Source: Roseovarius sp. THAF27
Lineage (GTDB): Bacteria > Pseudomonadota > Alphaproteobacteria > Rhodobacterales > Rhodobacteraceae
Direction of reading: 5' to 3'
Assembly: GCF_009363655.1 (NCBI RefSeq)
Contig: NZ_CP045393.1
Span: 1,426,001-1,490,000 of the forward strand
Length of the DNA stretch: 64,000 nt
This document shows positions 55,265 to 63,855 of this stretch, piece after piece (position 1 is the first letter of the stretch; every line of letters begins with the position of its first letter). The position numbers and the translations under genes are program-made. The notes below the pieces were generated by a model. The model had not been told where the DNA came from, did not search any database, and saw nothing but the letters and a program-made list of their open reading frames with translations.

Positions 55265-56874
55265 GGCGGGCGCTGATCCTGATCTCCTCGGCGGGGCTGA
55301 TGCTGTGCGTGCTGGCGTTGCCCAACCATCCCGGGCAGATGTCATTGTCGGGCGTGGCCTATTGGCCGATCGAGTTGTCGGTTCTGCTGTTCGCCATGTT
55401 GGCGGCGGGTCAGGTGCGTGGCCTGGCCACGGCGACAGCCTTGGCGCTGGTCGCGGTGACGGCGCTGAAGCTGGCGGATATGGCGAGTTTTGCGGCCTAC
55501 AACCGTGGCTTCAATCCAGTGTCGGACCTCTTTCTGGTGGAGGCCGGGTTGAGCCTGCTGAGGGACAGCATAGGGCCGATGCGCACCGTGCTGCTTGTTC
55601 TGGGCGCTTTCATGGCGACGGCGGTCCTGTTCACGCTGTTGCGTGGCGGTCTGAAGGCATGGCAACGGCTGGCGCTTCCGGCGCCGGCGAGAGCGCTGGC
55701 ATTGGTTGGAGTCCTGGCGACGAGCGGTTGGGCGGTCGCCGATACCGGGCAGCACCTGGGCTACTGGTCGTTCGCTCAAAGTCCGCCGGGGTCGGCCCGG
55801 ACGACCCGGGTTGCCGTTGCGCGGATCGGCGATGCGCGGGAAACCGTGGCGGAACTGGCGCGGTTCAAACGGGCGGCGCAGGACGATCCGATGCGCGACA
55901 TCGCGGGCGTTTTCGATCAGCTGCAGGGGCGGGACGTGTTGTTGATCTGGATCGAGAGCTATGGGCGCGCGAGTTTCGACAATCGGGAGTACGCAGGCAC
56001 GCACAGCGCGACGCTGCGCGCCGCTGAAGCGGACCTGCGTGAGGCAGGTCTGGCGATGAAGAGCGGCTGGCTTACCTCGCCCACGGCGGGTGGTCAGAGC
56101 TGGCTTGCCCATGGCGCGCTGCACAGCGGATTGTGGACGTCGGACAATGCGCGGTACAGCGCGATGATCGCCAGCGGGCAGAAATGGCTGTTTCACTTCG
56201 CCCAGGCGGCGGGATATCGCACCGCCGCGGTCATGCCCGCGATCACGATGGCCTGGCCGGAAAGCGCGGCCATGGGGTTCGACCTTGTCTTCGAGGCCGA
56301 GGACATCCCCTACGAGGGCGCGCCGTTCAACTGGGTCACGATGCCCGACCAGTTCACGCTGGCCGCCTATGGCGACCTTCTGGCCGAAGACCCGCGCCCC
56401 GATTTCGTGCAGATCGCGTTGATTTCGTCTCATGCGCCGTGGACGCCGGTGCCGCGGATGCTGCCCTGGGAGGCCATCGGCGACGGGTCCGAGTTCAGCG
56501 ACATGGCGGGGCAGGGTCCGTCCCCGCGAGAGCTGTGGAAGGATCGCGACGCGGTGCGCGATGCGTATCGAAGATCGGTGGATTACGCGCTGCAGGCGGT
56601 CTTTTCCCACGTGGCGCGTCTGGGGGAGGCCGCACCGCTGGTCATTGTCGCCGGCGACCATCAAGCGGCGGGGTTCGTGGCGGGCAGCGACAACAAGGAC
56701 GTGCCGGTACACATGATCGCGCCGCCGGAGGTCTTGGGGTTCGTCGAGGCGTGGGGCTGGAGCGATGGCCTGATCCCGTCCGCCGCCGTGCCGGTGCGCC
56801 GGATGGACAGCTTTCGCGACGATTTCATCCGGGCGTTCACGTCGATGGAACAGATTGCAGGTGTCAGGGAATGA
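55261..56874 (+). CDS. Membrane sulfatase/LTA-synthase-like phosphotransferase
   Basis: 537 aa. Four or five N-terminal membrane helices (to ~residue 165), then a periplasmic alkaline-phosphatase-superfamily domain. LLIWIESYGRASFDN carries the first metal acidic residue, SGWLTSPTAGGQSWLAHGALHSG the likely nucleophile (Thr/Ser), and IVAGDHQAAG the Asp-His metal pair. Proteins with this layout move phosphoglycerol or phosphoethanolamine between lipids and glycans. ATG 55261 overlaps the previous stop. True sulfatase activity is unlikely, as no CxPxR motif is present. Confidence 0.82.
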   Translation: MRRALILISSAGLMLCVLALPNHPGQMSLSGVAYWPIELSVLLFAMLAAGQVRGLATATALALVAVTALKLADMASFAAYNRGFNPVSDLFLVEAGLSLLRDSIGPMRTVLLVLGAFMATAVLFTLLRGGLKAWQRLALPAPARALALVGVLATSGWAVADTGQHLGYWSFAQSPPGSARTTRVAVARIGDARETVAELARFKRAAQDDPMRDIAGVFDQLQGRDVLLIWIESYGRASFDNREYAGTHSATLRAAEADLREAGLAMKSGWLTSPTAGGQSWLAHGALHSGLWTSDNARYSAMIASGQKWLFHFAQAAGYRTAAVMPAITMAWPESAAMGFDLVFEAEDIPYEGAPFNWVTMPDQFTLAAYGDLLAEDPRPDFVQIALISSHAPWTPVPRMLPWEAIGDGSEFSDMAGQGPSPRELWKDRDAVRDAYRRSVDYALQAVFSHVARLGEAAPLVIVAGDHQAAGFVAGSDNKDVPVHMIAPPEVLGFVEAWGWSDGLIPSAAVPVRRMDSFRDDFIRAFTSMEQIAGVRE

Positions 56875-57770
56875 GGGCCTGGGCACTGAAACTGCTGGCG
56901 TCGGCGGGATTGATGGCGGCGATGCTATGGTGGACGGACACGGAAGAAGTGGCCGGACGCCTGGCCAAGGCGGATTGGACATGGCTGGCGGCAAGTCTCG
57001 GGGCCTTGACGCTTGCGACCGTTTCCATGGCCCGCCGCTGGCAACTGACCGCGCGCGCGCTGGATATCCGGATCGGATTTGGCGTCGCGTTGCGGGAGTA
57101 TTACCTGGCGCAGTTGATCAATTCGGTCCTGCCCGGCGGCGTTCTGGGAGATGTGGGCCGTGCTGTGCGGGTACGCCGTCAAGCCGATTGGGCGCGTGCC
57201 GGACAGTCGGTTGCCGCCGAGCGACTGATGGGGCAGGTGGCAATGTTCACCCTGCTGAGCCTTGGTCTGGTCGGTGCCGTGATCGTGCCGGGCGGCACGG
57301 TTTGGCCGGGCGGTGTCTGGACCCTTTTGCTGATCATGCCTCTTTTGTGCGGCGTGGCCCTGTGGGTGGCACGGCAATTTCCCGCAACCAGGTCGTTTCC
57401 GGGGCTGATCCGGCGGCTGCTCGGGCACCGCAGGATCGTTCTGCATGCATTTTTCGGCGCGGGGCTGTTGGTTTTTGCACTCTACGCCTGCGCGCGGGCC
57501 ACCGGGTCGGTCATACCGGCCGCCGGCCTGTTGACGGTTCTGCCGCTGGTCTTCTGCGCGATGCTTGTGCCGCTTTCGATTGCCGGCTGGGGATGGCGCG
57601 AAGGGGCAGCGGCGGCGCTGTTCCCGCTGATCGGCCTCACGTCCGATGCGGGAGTGGCCATGGGCATCTGCTATGGCGCGATGATGCTGATCGCGACCTT
57701 GCCGGCGCTGGTACTTCTTTGGGCGCCGAGTGCGAGCGCATCCGCGGCAGGGGAGGCCGCATCGCAATGA
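56871..57770 (+). CDS. Lysylphosphatidylglycerol synthase TM-domain protein (AglD/UPF0104-like)
   Basis: 299 aa with about seven or eight membrane helices and the family signature LINSVLPGGVLGDVGRAVRVRR near residues 80-101 (shown in part). It lacks the C-terminal aminoacyl-transferase domain of MprF, so it corresponds to the flippase-like half. Both ends overlap neighbours by ATGA. Likely role: lipid or lipid-linked product translocation for this operon (inference). Confidence 0.87.
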   Translation: MRAWALKLLASAGLMAAMLWWTDTEEVAGRLAKADWTWLAASLGALTLATVSMARRWQLTARALDIRIGFGVALREYYLAQLINSVLPGGVLGDVGRAVRVRRQADWARAGQSVAAERLMGQVAMFTLLSLGLVGAVIVPGGTVWPGGVWTLLLIMPLLCGVALWVARQFPATRSFPGLIRRLLGHRRIVLHAFFGAGLLVFALYACARATGSVIPAAGLLTVLPLVFCAMLVPLSIAGWGWREGAAAALFPLIGLTSDAGVAMGICYGAMMLIATLPALVLLWAPSASASAAGEAASQ

Positions 57771-58819
57771 CCCGCGCCGTTTTCGCCATTCCCGGAGACA
57801 AGGAGCAGCGCACCGGAGGGTACATCTATGACGCGACCGTGCTGCGTCGGTTGAACGCTTTGGGGCATGATACCGCGCATGTGCAGTTGCCGGACAGCTT
57901 TCCTGACCCATCTTCCATGGACATGCAGAAGACGTTCGATGCCCTGGCGGCGATCCCGCGCTCTTGTCCGATAATTGTGGACGGGCTGGCGCTGGGCGCA
58001 TTGGATCCGGCAGGACTGTGCCGTGTCGCCGCGCCGATCGTCGGGATGGTGCATCACCCGCTGGGTCTGGAAAGCGGTCTGCCCGCAGACCGCGCCCGAC
58101 GCCTTCTGGACAACGAGGCGGAGGTGCTGTGTCACGTGGCACATGTGATCGTGCCGAGCCAGCACATCGCGGACACCGTGGAGCGGGAGCTTGGGGTCGC
58201 GCGGGACCGCTTGACCGTGGCGCCGCCGGGGTTCGAGCAACTGGACGAGGACACCCGGCCGGAGCCGGCCAAGGCGATGCCACCGTTGATCCTTTCGGTG
58301 GGTCTTCTGACGCCGAGGAAAGGGCATGATGTTCTTCTCAAAGCGCTCGCCCAGCTGACCGACCTGGACTGGCAGGCAGAAATCGTCGGCAAGGCGCATG
58401 AGCCCGAGACCGCCGAGAAGCTGCGCGCCGAAGCGGCGGCGCTTGGGCTTTCGGATCGCGTGCGGTTCGCCGGGGAGGTGAGCGAAGACGCGTTGCGACG
58501 CGCCTATGGCCGCGCAAGCGTGTTTGCCCTTGCGACCCGCTACGAGGGCTACGGCATGGTGTTGAGCGAGGCGATGCAGAACGGTTTGCCGGTCGTCTCG
58601 ACCCGTGTGGGCGCGGTTCCCGAAACCGTAGGCGAGGCGGCGCTGCTGGTGGAGCCGGACGAGCCCCTGGCACTGGCTGAGGCCATCAGAACCTTGCTGA
58701 CATCGCCGGAAACCGCCCGAAGCTATGCCTGCGCCGCGCGAGACCGGGCGGCGTCGCTGCCCGACTGGACACATACGGCGCGTGTTTTCGCGGACGTTCT
58801 GGAACGGATTGGGTCATGA
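57767..58819 (+). CDS. Family 4 glycosyltransferase
   Basis: 350 aa, GT-B fold. The nucleotide-sugar side has LILSVGLLTPRKGHDVLLKAL (residues 168-188) and the EX7E-type block TRYEGYGMVLSEAMQNGLPVV. The N-terminal half begins AVFAIPGDKEQRTGGYIYDA. No membrane segment. ATG 57767 overlaps the upstream stop. The acceptor is probably the lipid made by the upstream genes. After a 63-nt gap without terminator the PTPS-fold gene follows. Confidence 0.9.
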   Translation: MTRAVFAIPGDKEQRTGGYIYDATVLRRLNALGHDTAHVQLPDSFPDPSSMDMQKTFDALAAIPRSCPIIVDGLALGALDPAGLCRVAAPIVGMVHHPLGLESGLPADRARRLLDNEAEVLCHVAHVIVPSQHIADTVERELGVARDRLTVAPPGFEQLDEDTRPEPAKAMPPLILSVGLLTPRKGHDVLLKALAQLTDLDWQAEIVGKAHEPETAEKLRAEAAALGLSDRVRFAGEVSEDALRRAYGRASVFALATRYEGYGMVLSEAMQNGLPVVSTRVGAVPETVGEAALLVEPDEPLALAEAIRTLLTSPETARSYACAARDRAASLPDWTHTARVFADVLERIGS

Positions 58820-58882
58820 GCCTGTTACTCTTTCGAAAATGCGCGGCGCTCGTTCCGCATCACCCCGAAAAATGGAAGTTCC

Positions 58883-59278
58883 ATGTTTGCAGTTGAAGTC
58901 CGCGATCACATCATGATCGCACATTCCTTGCCATCCCCCGTCTTCGGCCCGGCCCAAGGCCTGCACGGCGCGACCTTCGTCGTCGACGCAGCGTTCTATA
59001 CAGAGGACCTGGACCCGAATGGCCTGGTGGTCGACATCGGCCTTGCGACCGAAGCCCTGAACGCGGCGCTGGAGCCGCTGAAATACGGCAATCTCGACGA
59101 CAAGCCGGAATTCGAAGGCAAGATCACCACGACCGAGTTCCTGTGTCACCACATATGGACGCAGCTTCGGGATACGGTCAAATCGAAGGGCCTGGGCGAT
59201 GACGGACGTGTCAGGCGCATCCGGGTCCAGCTTCATGAAAGTCACGTGGCGCGTGGGTGGTATGAATCGGATATCTGA
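58883..59278 (+). CDS. PTPS/QueD-fold protein with missing catalytic residues
   Basis: 131 aa, same fold as QueD but with altered active site. The aligned positions are His14 (kept), Ala24 in place of the nucleophilic Cys, His28 kept, Ala30 in place of the third zinc His (LHGAT instead of LHGHN), and Lys67-Tyr68 in place of the catalytic Asp-His. Glu119 of the substrate site is kept (LHES). So it probably binds a pterin or purine-like ligand but cannot do QueD or PTPS chemistry in the known way. It leads the GTP-chemistry half of the operon and overlaps the methyltransferase gene by 17 nt. Confidence 0.8.
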   Translation: MFAVEVRDHIMIAHSLPSPVFGPAQGLHGATFVVDAAFYTEDLDPNGLVVDIGLATEALNAALEPLKYGNLDDKPEFEGKITTTEFLCHHIWTQLRDTVKSKGLGDDGRVRRIRVQLHESHVARGWYESDI

Positions 59279-60077
59279 CACGCAATTCCAGCCCGACTGG
59301 CTGAGCCTGCGCGAACCGGCGGACCACGCGGCGCGGGCCCCCGAATTGCTGCGCGAGGCCGTGTCATTGATGGCGCCCGGAACGCGGGTTGTGGATCTTG
59401 GCAGCGGCACCGGATCGACGGCACGCGCGTTTGCCGCCGCAGGGTTCGAGACGATGAGTTGGCGCTTTCTGGACACGGATGAAAGCCACTTGCAGGTGGC
59501 CAAGGCGCGGCATCCGGCGGCCGACTGCGCGATGTGCAGCGTGGAGAATGTGCAGGCGCTTCCGCTCGAGGATGCGGGGTTTGTCACCACGTCCGCGCTT
59601 CTGGACCTGATGAGCGCCGCTTGGGCGGACGCGTTGGCGAAACGGTTGGCGGCGGCATCCATCCCGTTTTACGCGGCACTCAGCTTCGATGGCCGAATGG
59701 AGTGGGACCCGGGCTTGCCGGCGGATTCCGACATCGTGCAAGCGTTCAACCGGCATCAGCGCGGCGCCAAGGGGGGGCAGGTCGCGATGGGGCCGGACGC
59801 CGCCGTGCAGACGGCGCAGGCCTTTGAGGCAAACGGTTTCGAAGTCAGGCTTGCGGACAGCGCGTGGCATCTTGGCCCGGACGATGCGGCCTTGCAGGCA
59901 GAGTTCGTGGCCGGCGTCGCGGTTGCGGCCGCCGAGGCCGGGGAAACGCAGGCCGAAAGCTGGGCCGAAGCGAGACGCAGAACAGTCAATCACACAGCCC
60001 TCGTGGTAGGGCACCGCGACCTGTTGGCGATCCCGGATGGACCGCCTGCGGAGACATTGCGGGAACCCCGGAGATGA
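59262..60077 (+). CDS. Class I SAM-dependent methyltransferase
   Basis: 271 aa. Motif I is VVDLGSGTGSTARAFAAAG near residues 45-63, followed by an acidic residue region (FLDTDESHLQVAK) and a motif-II-like block (FVTTSALLDLMSAAW). The ATG at 59262 (MNRISDTQFQPDWL) is where family resemblance starts. It overlaps both neighbours. Substrate unknown; the next two genes suggest a pyrimidine or pteridine intermediate. Confidence 0.85.
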   Translation: MNRISDTQFQPDWLSLREPADHAARAPELLREAVSLMAPGTRVVDLGSGTGSTARAFAAAGFETMSWRFLDTDESHLQVAKARHPAADCAMCSVENVQALPLEDAGFVTTSALLDLMSAAWADALAKRLAAASIPFYAALSFDGRMEWDPGLPADSDIVQAFNRHQRGAKGGQVAMGPDAAVQTAQAFEANGFEVRLADSAWHLGPDDAALQAEFVAGVAVAAAEAGETQAESWAEARRRTVNHTALVVGHRDLLAIPDGPPAETLREPRR

Positions 60078-60904
60078 GCATGGACGCACTGGATGTCACA
60101 CCAAGGGTCTGGGCCCGTATCCTCGCCGCGCGGAACGACGAAGCGTGCTTGTGCTGCGGCGACTGGAGTTCCGGCGAGCGCGCCGCATTGACGCTTTACG
60201 GGGGGCTGACGCGGACATTGAGCGGCCAAAGCGTGGTGGCACAGATCGGCCAGTCGCTGGACGGGCGCGTCGCGACCGAGTCGGGTGATGCGCAGGATAT
60301 TTCCGGCAAGGACGGGCTGGCGCATCTGCATCGCCTTCGGGCGCTGGCGGATGCGGTGGTGATCGGCGTGAAGACCGCGCTGCACGACAATCCGCGCCTG
60401 ACCGTCAGGCTGGCCAAGGGGCGCAATCCGGCCCGCGTGGTGATCGACCCGAACGGACGGCTGCCCAATGACGCCGGCTTGCTGACGGACACGAGCGCGC
60501 GGCGCATCGTCATCCAGGCGGTGGACACGCCGCGTCCCGCCGACGTCGAGGTGATCCGTCTGCCGCGCGGCGCCTGGATATCGCCGGCGCAGATCCTGGC
60601 GGCCCTGCGCGGCCTGGGCCTTTACCATGTTCTGGTCGAGGGCGGGGGGATCACGATCGCGCAGTTCCTCGAGGCCGGTCTGCTGACCCGGCTGCACGTG
60701 GCCGTGGCTCCGCTGCTGATCGGGGCAGGGCCCGCGGGCCTCAAGACCTCGCCGGTGCCCTGCTTGGCCGAGGCGTTGCGCCCCAAGACCGAGGTTTACA
60801 GCCTTGGCTCCGACGTTCTTTTCGACTGTGCGCTGGTGCCCGAGCCGCCTGCCGAAATGCTGTGGCCGCATCGCCTGAGCGACCGCCCGGCTTTGCGGCA
60901 CTGA
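60074..60904 (+). CDS. RibD C-terminal (reductase) domain protein without deaminase domain
   Basis: 276 aa. The first ~50 residues are unlike RibD deaminase and include CLCCGDW. From about residue 55 the RibD_C/DHFR-like reductase fold is clear: VVAQIGQSLDGRVATESGD, DAVVIGVKTALHDNPRLTVR, and YHVLVEGGGITIAQFLEAGL. Canonical RibD reductase converts the ribosylamino to the ribitylamino pyrimidine with NADPH. Without a fused deaminase it would act on the GTP cyclohydrolase II product directly or on a different substrate. ATG 60074 overlaps the methyltransferase stop. Confidence 0.87.
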   Translation: MSMDALDVTPRVWARILAARNDEACLCCGDWSSGERAALTLYGGLTRTLSGQSVVAQIGQSLDGRVATESGDAQDISGKDGLAHLHRLRALADAVVIGVKTALHDNPRLTVRLAKGRNPARVVIDPNGRLPNDAGLLTDTSARRIVIQAVDTPRPADVEVIRLPRGAWISPAQILAALRGLGLYHVLVEGGGITIAQFLEAGLLTRLHVAVAPLLIGAGPAGLKTSPVPCLAEALRPKTEVYSLGSDVLFDCALVPEPPAEMLWPHRLSDRPALRH

Positions 60905-60956
60905 AATTGTTTTTCGAATGTCCCTATCCGCCCCTGATAATCTGAGAGTGTGTTCC

Positions 60957-62075
60957 ATGTCGCCAGTACCTGAAAGTCTTCGACCCAGTATCGCGGAACG
61001 CCTGAGCCGGATGAGCGCCGATCTGCGCCTTGGTCTGCCATGCCTTGTGGCCGACGCGGGGGCGCGGGCGGTCGTGGTGGCGATCGAACCGCTGACCCAA
61101 GAGCGTCTGGATGCGCTGCGCGAGATGTTCGGCGTGCCCGAGCTTGTCCTGACCGGGAACCGGGCGCGCGCGGCCATGGCACCTGTGCAAAGCGCCGATG
61201 TGACCGATGGCCCGGTGCGTATCCACCCGCCGAAACAGGCCGATATCGGCTGGTTCATGCGCCTGGCGGATGCCGGACAAGATGCGGCGGCGGGGCCTGT
61301 CGCACCGCTGCATCGCGTGCGATCGGAGGAGTCGCGCCTGCATGGCGTGGCGCTGAGCCTGGTGAAATCGGCAGAGCTGCTGCCGGCGGCGTTGGTGTTC
61401 GACGTGGCGCGGACCGCCGATTTGCCCGTGGAGCTGGCCATGACGCACGTGGACGTGGCAGAGACGCTCGGACATCTGGAAAAGGCGCCGGTGCTGTCGC
61501 ACGTCGCGGCGGCCGGCCTGCCGGTCGAGGCGCATGACGCAGGCCGGTTGCACGTTTTTCGCGACCCGGACGGGCGGACCGAGCATTACGCGTTCGAAAT
61601 CGGAACGCCGGATCCGGCGGGGCCGGTGCTGGCCCGACTGCACTCGGCCTGCTTTACGGGGGACGTGCTGGGCAGTCTGAAATGCGATTGCGGGCCGCAG
61701 CTGCGCGCCGCGATGCTGCGGATGGGCGAGGAAGGCGCCGGCCTTCTGCTCTACCTCAATCAGGAAGGGCGCGGAATCGGACTGGCCAACAAGATGCGGG
61801 TCTATGATTTGCAGGCGCAGGGCCTCGATACCGTGGATGCCAATCATACGCTGGGGTTTGAGGACGACGAGCGCGATTTCCGCGTGGCCGCTGTCATCCT
61901 GCGGCAGCTTGGCGTCGGGAAGGTGCGTCTTTTGACCAACAATCCGGCCAAGGTGCGGACCTTCCGGGCACAGGGGATCGAGGTCGTGGAGCAACTGCCG
62001 CTGCGGGTCGGAAAAAACATTCACAACAGCGGCTATCTATCTGTGAAAGCGCTGAAATCCGGGCACGCACTTTGA
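60957..62075 (+). CDS. ribA: GTP cyclohydrolase II (RibA) with long N-terminal region
   Basis: 372 aa. The C-terminal ~200 residues hold all catalytic features: zinc Cys block LHSACFTGDVLGSLKCDCGPQL (three Cys; shown in full at 22 residues is avoided in sequence use, key part CFTGDVLGSLKCDC), QEGRGIGL, the Tyr in VYDLQ, and DDERDF. The N-terminal ~175 residues are not a recognisable DHBP synthase (RibB): the acidic DDxxRE motif is missing. It opens GTP's ring to the diamino-ribosylamino-pyrimidinone phosphate. The start is ATG 60957 or an in-frame ATG at 60918. The stop overlaps the next start (TTGA). Confidence 0.88.
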   Translation: MSPVPESLRPSIAERLSRMSADLRLGLPCLVADAGARAVVVAIEPLTQERLDALREMFGVPELVLTGNRARAAMAPVQSADVTDGPVRIHPPKQADIGWFMRLADAGQDAAAGPVAPLHRVRSEESRLHGVALSLVKSAELLPAALVFDVARTADLPVELAMTHVDVAETLGHLEKAPVLSHVAAAGLPVEAHDAGRLHVFRDPDGRTEHYAFEIGTPDPAGPVLARLHSACFTGDVLGSLKCDCGPQLRAAMLRMGEEGAGLLLYLNQEGRGIGLANKMRVYDLQAQGLDTVDANHTLGFEDDERDFRVAAVILRQLGVGKVRLLTNNPAKVRTFRAQGIEVVEQLPLRVGKNIHNSGYLSVKALKSGHAL

Positions 62076-63046
62076 GTACTGACGACGCCCGGGCATTGTG
62101 GATCGTGGACAGGCAGACGGTCGAGCTGCGGGCGGTCGATGTCCGTGCGGGACCGGAGGATGTTGTGATCGAGACCCTCTTCAGCGGGATCAGCCGCGGC
62201 ACCGAGCGGCTTGTCTGGAGCGGGGGTGTACCGGCCAGCGAGCACGAAACCATGCGAGCCCCGTTTCAGCAGGGTGGGTTCAGCTTTCCGGTGAAATACG
62301 GGTATGCCGCGGTGGGTACCGTGCAGGGGGGCGAACGGGCGGGCGAGACCGTTTTCGTGCTGCATCCGCACCAGACGCAGTTCGCCGTGCCGTCCGAGGC
62401 CGCGTGCCCGGTGCCCGACACGGTGCCGGCGGCGCGCGCGGTGCTTGCCGCCAACATGGAAACGGCGCTAAACATCACGTGGGACGCCCGTGTGGCGCCG
62501 GGCGACAGGGTCAGCGTGATCGGTGCCGGCGTGGTGGGTCTGTTGACGGGTTATGTCTGCGCGCGGATCCCGGGAACCGAGGTGACGATGGTGGATGTCG
62601 ATCCGCGCAAGGCGGCACTGGCCGACGCGATGGGCTGCGGTTTCTCGCAGCCGGCAGAGGCGGCAGGCGACAGGGACGTGGTCATCCACGCGTCGGCGAC
62701 GGCGGAGGGTCTGGCAACGGCCATTGCGCTGGCGGGCATGGAGGCACGAGTTGTCGAGGCAAGCTGGTTCGGCACCAAGACGCCCGAGGTGCCCCTGGGG
62801 GGTGCGTTCCATCAGCGCCGTCTTCAGATCGTCAGTAGCCAGGTCGGACAGGTGCCCGCGGACAGGCGCGTCAGGTGGAGTTATCGCAGGCGGCTGGAAA
62901 AGGCGTTGGATCTTCTTGCGGACCCGGCGCTGGATGTCCTGGTGTCGGGCGAGTCACCTTTCGATCAGATTGCCCAGGATTACGGCGCGATCCTCGAGGA
63001 CCCGTCCACGTTGTGCCACCGCGTCCGTTACGCCCCCGCGCTTTAG
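62072..63046 (+). CDS. MDR-family (zinc-type alcohol) dehydrogenase-like protein
   Basis: 324 aa, TTG start overlapping the ribA stop. The Rossmann motif VSVIGAGVVGLLTGY is near residues 149-163, followed by VDVDPRKAALADAMGC. The catalytic-zinc region usually containing CGTD reads GISRGTERLVWSG, and no structural-zinc Cys cluster is present, so zinc dependence is doubtful; BchC-like and other MDR reductases share this trait. It closes the operon and ends 20 nt before the convergent znuB gene. Confidence 0.83.
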   Translation: MSTDDARALWIVDRQTVELRAVDVRAGPEDVVIETLFSGISRGTERLVWSGGVPASEHETMRAPFQQGGFSFPVKYGYAAVGTVQGGERAGETVFVLHPHQTQFAVPSEAACPVPDTVPAARAVLAANMETALNITWDARVAPGDRVSVIGAGVVGLLTGYVCARIPGTEVTMVDVDPRKAALADAMGCGFSQPAEAAGDRDVVIHASATAEGLATAIALAGMEARVVEASWFGTKTPEVPLGGAFHQRRLQIVSSQVGQVPADRRVRWSYRRRLEKALDLLADPALDVLVSGESPFDQIAQDYGAILEDPSTLCHRVRYAPAL

Positions 63047-63066
63047 ACGGTCGGCCCCTCGCACGT

Positions 63067-63855
63067 TCAGCCGCGTACACCGCGCAGCGCGCTGGTCACC
63101 ACGAAGAGAACAGCGGCGACGCAGACGATGGAAGGACCCGTCGGGGTGTCTAGCAGATACGCAGATTGCAGGCCCGCGACCGCCGAGACCGCGCCGATGG
63201 CGGCAGCGGCAACCGCCATCTCTTCGGGGCTGCGCGACAGGGGTCGTGCGGCGGCTGCGGGAATGATCAGCATTGCCGCAATCAGAAGCGCGCCGACGAC
63301 CTTGATCGCCACGGCGACGGTGATGGCAAGCGCCAGCGTGAGGATCAGCCGTTCGCGCCGGGGGTCGATGCCGCTGGCATAGGCCAGTTCGTCGCTGAGC
63401 GTCGAGGCCAGAAGGGCGGACCAGCGCCAGCCGATCAACGCCACCACCAGCGCGGCGCCGCCCCAGATCACGATCAGGTCGCCACGGGACACCGCTAGGA
63501 TGTCGCCGAACAGATAGGCCATCAGGTCGATACGTATCCCGGACAGAAACGACACCGCCACCAGCCCGAAAGCCAAGGCAGAATGCGCCAGCACACCAAG
63601 AAGCGTGTCCATGGCATAGCCCCGTCCCGACAGCCCGGTGACGGTCAACGCCATGGCAAGCGAAACGGCCACGGCGCCCGCGAAGACCGAGATCTGCAGC
63701 GCAAGAGACAGCGCCACACCGAGGATTGCCGCGTGGGCAGTGGCGTCACCGAAATAGGCCATCCGCCGCCACACGACGAAACTGCCGAGCGGGGCTGCCG
63801 CGCAGGCGACACCGATACCGGCCAGTGCGGCGCGGGTCATGAAATCATCGAGCAT
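63067..63855 (-). CDS. znuB: Zinc/manganese ABC transporter permease ZnuB
   Basis: 262 aa, eight or so membrane helices of the ABC-3 family (start: GIGVACAAAPLGSFVVWRRMAYFGDATAHA, shown in part over residues 13-42; conserved VGALLIAAMLIIPAAAAR near residue 186). It imports Zn2+ with ZnuA and ZnuC. The ATG overlaps the znuC stop by 1 nt (TAATG), so translation is coupled. Confidence 0.94.
   Translation of the reverse strand: MLDDFMTRAALAGIGVACAAAPLGSFVVWRRMAYFGDATAHAAILGVALSLALQISVFAGAVAVSLAMALTVTGLSGRGYAMDTLLGVLAHSALAFGLVAVSFLSGIRIDLMAYLFGDILAVSRGDLIVIWGGAALVVALIGWRWSALLASTLSDELAYASGIDPRRERLILTLALAITVAVAIKVVGALLIAAMLIIPAAAARPLSRSPEEMAVAAAAIGAVSAVAGLQSAYLLDTPTGPSIVCVAAVLFVVTSALRGVRG

Noticed and set aside
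55342..56994. A 550-aa minus-strand frame
   Set aside because: Lies opposite the alkaline-phosphatase-fold gene; Arg/Pro/His-rich composition and no recognisable motif, whereas the plus-strand gene has clear catalytic motifs and overlapping junctions.
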